DNA of 6,073 nucleotides, taken from positions 1 through 6,073 of the forward strand of contig JASHYD010000862.1 of NCBI GenBank assembly GCA_030043175.1, in the 5' to 3' direction. Under the pieces are notes generated by a model, which saw only the letters and a program-made list of their open reading frames with translations, was not told the DNA's origin and ran no database searches. A program made the position numbers and the translations under genes. Positions 5,384 to 6,073 of the stretch are shown in pieces. The stretch is from Xanthobacteraceae bacterium. Its GTDB lineage: Bacteria; Pseudomonadota; Alphaproteobacteria; Rhizobiales; Xanthobacteraceae. How positions within the stretch are numbered: position 1 is the first letter of the stretch; every line of letters begins with the position of its first letter.

Positions 5384-6073
5384 TCACCGCGCAATGAGAT
5401 CGGCGGCAGCCCTGAAGAGCCCGTCCTCCTCGCCGCGTGCGTTGTAGACGGCCACGACCGGCGCGAAACTGCGGCGGTGATGCACGGTCGGGCCAAGCGC
5501 GGACAGCGCACGAAAATGTTCGGGCACGGCGTATCCCATATGCCGCTCGAAGCCATAGCCTGGGTGAGCGGCCCCGATCTGCATCATCAGACGGTCTCGC
5601 ACAACCTTGGCGACGATCGACGCTGCCGCAATCGACAGCACGCGCGCATCGCCGCAGACCACCGGCTCGCACTCGCAGCCACCATCGATGCGATCGATCC
5701 CGTCTACGAACACAAGCCGCGGCCGCAGCGCCAGGGCCGCGACAGCGCGGCCGAGCGCCCACAGCGACGCGCGCCGGATATTGTCGCGGTCGATGCGGGC
5801 GGTCGAGCCGAATGCAATACCTACCTCCGAGGTCGCGAAGATGCGCTCATAGAGCCTCTCGCGCTCGAGCGGGGTGAGTTTCTTGGAGTCGTTGAGACCG
5901 CGTGGAATACGGCTCGGATCGAGAATCACCGCTGCCGCCACCACGGGACCGGCGAGAGGACCGCGCCCGGCCTCGTCGCATCCTGCCACCGGAAACAGGC
6001 CGCGTTTGATGGCGGCGCGTTCCCGCGCGAAGGTCGGCCGCAGGGGTGGCTCACCGAGCGGCAGCCGCGGCGC
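5384..6073 (-). CDS. rnhB: Ribonuclease HII, 5' end beyond the window
   Basis: Cytosolic endonuclease that cuts the RNA strand of RNA-DNA hybrids and initiates removal of ribonucleotides misincorporated into DNA. 229 residues are visible. Counting from the first visible codon, the pre-domain stretch [20 protein letters not shown] leads into [19 protein letters not shown], with D33 and E34 the first two catalytic acids. [18 protein letters not shown] follows (61-78). [11 protein letters not shown] carries D124, and [17 protein letters not shown] carries D160, completing the D-E-D-D set. [12 protein letters not shown] is the usual C-terminal substrate-side segment. A GTG at 5989-5987 could be taken as a start, but the family-like residues upstream show that the frame continues and the true start is past the right edge. 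It is upstream of the glycosyltransferase gene on the same strand, with 239 bases between. Confidence 0.96.
   Translation of the reverse strand, partial: APRLPLGEPPLRPTFARERAAIKRGLFPVAGCDEAGRGPLAGPVVAAAVILDPSRIPRGLNDSKKLTPLERERLYERIFATSEVGIAFGSTARIDRDNIRRASLWALGRAVAALALRPRLVFVDGIDRIDGGCECEPVVCGDARVLSIAAASIVAKVVRDRLMMQIGAAHPGYGFERHMGYAVPEHFRALSALGPTVHHRRSFAPVVAVYNARGEEDGLFRAAADLIAR

Noticed and set aside
4650..5447. 265-codon plus-strand open frame opposite the glycosyltransferase gene
   Set aside because: Arg/His/Gln-rich translation with no domain, lying antisense to a well-supported gene and a repeat-rich spacer; typical shadow frame in GC-rich DNA.
5145..5762. N-terminal extension of the glycosyltransferase frame, open for a further 206 codons
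   Set aside because: It passes through the REP-like hairpin and antisense to rnhB, is Arg-rich without recognisable motifs, and recognisable protein begins at the ATG at 5144.

Overview
The window reads as a GC-rich alphaproteobacterial chromosome segment, most likely from the Hyphomicrobiales (the Bradyrhizobium, Rhodopseudomonas or Rhodoplanes side). This rests on remembered protein similarity, on an Omp25/31-type porin-like protein, and on REP-like intergenic palindromes of a kind I associate with these genomes. No search was run, so the genus is a guess.

Layout: (1) 1-1555, minus strand: electron-transfer flavoprotein:ubiquinone oxidoreductase, cut by the left edge just before its last two Fe-S cysteines. 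(2) 1556-1683: divergent promoter region. (3) 1684-2532, plus: family 4-type uracil-DNA glycosylase. (4) 2533-2915: 383-base spacer with no gene, presumed promoter and leader of the next gene. (5) 2916-3560, plus: outer-membrane beta-barrel protein with signal peptide, followed by a strong intrinsic terminator. (6) 3603-5144, minus: multi-pass membrane protein of the glycosyltransferase 39 (PMT_2) type, converging on the barrel gene; its stop codon overlaps the terminator's T-run. (7) 5145-5383: 239-base spacer rich in inverted repeats, including a 48-base REP-like hairpin directly upstream of the glycosyltransferase start. (8) 5384-6073, minus: ribonuclease HII, whose 5' end lies beyond the right edge.

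The genes do not form one pathway. ETF-QO feeds electrons from flavoprotein dehydrogenases into the quinone pool. The glycosylase and RNase HII both remove uracil or ribonucleotides from DNA, but they are not adjacent. The barrel protein and the glycosyltransferase are envelope proteins. This looks like ordinary housekeeping chromosome. I found no mobile element, CRISPR array, RNA gene, toxin-antitoxin pair or defence locus, and no convincing undescribed system. The points worth a second look are the repeat-rich spacer at 5145-5383 and three motif departures: in the glycosylase Fe-S site, the ETF-QO quinone-site loop and the glycosyltransferase first loop.
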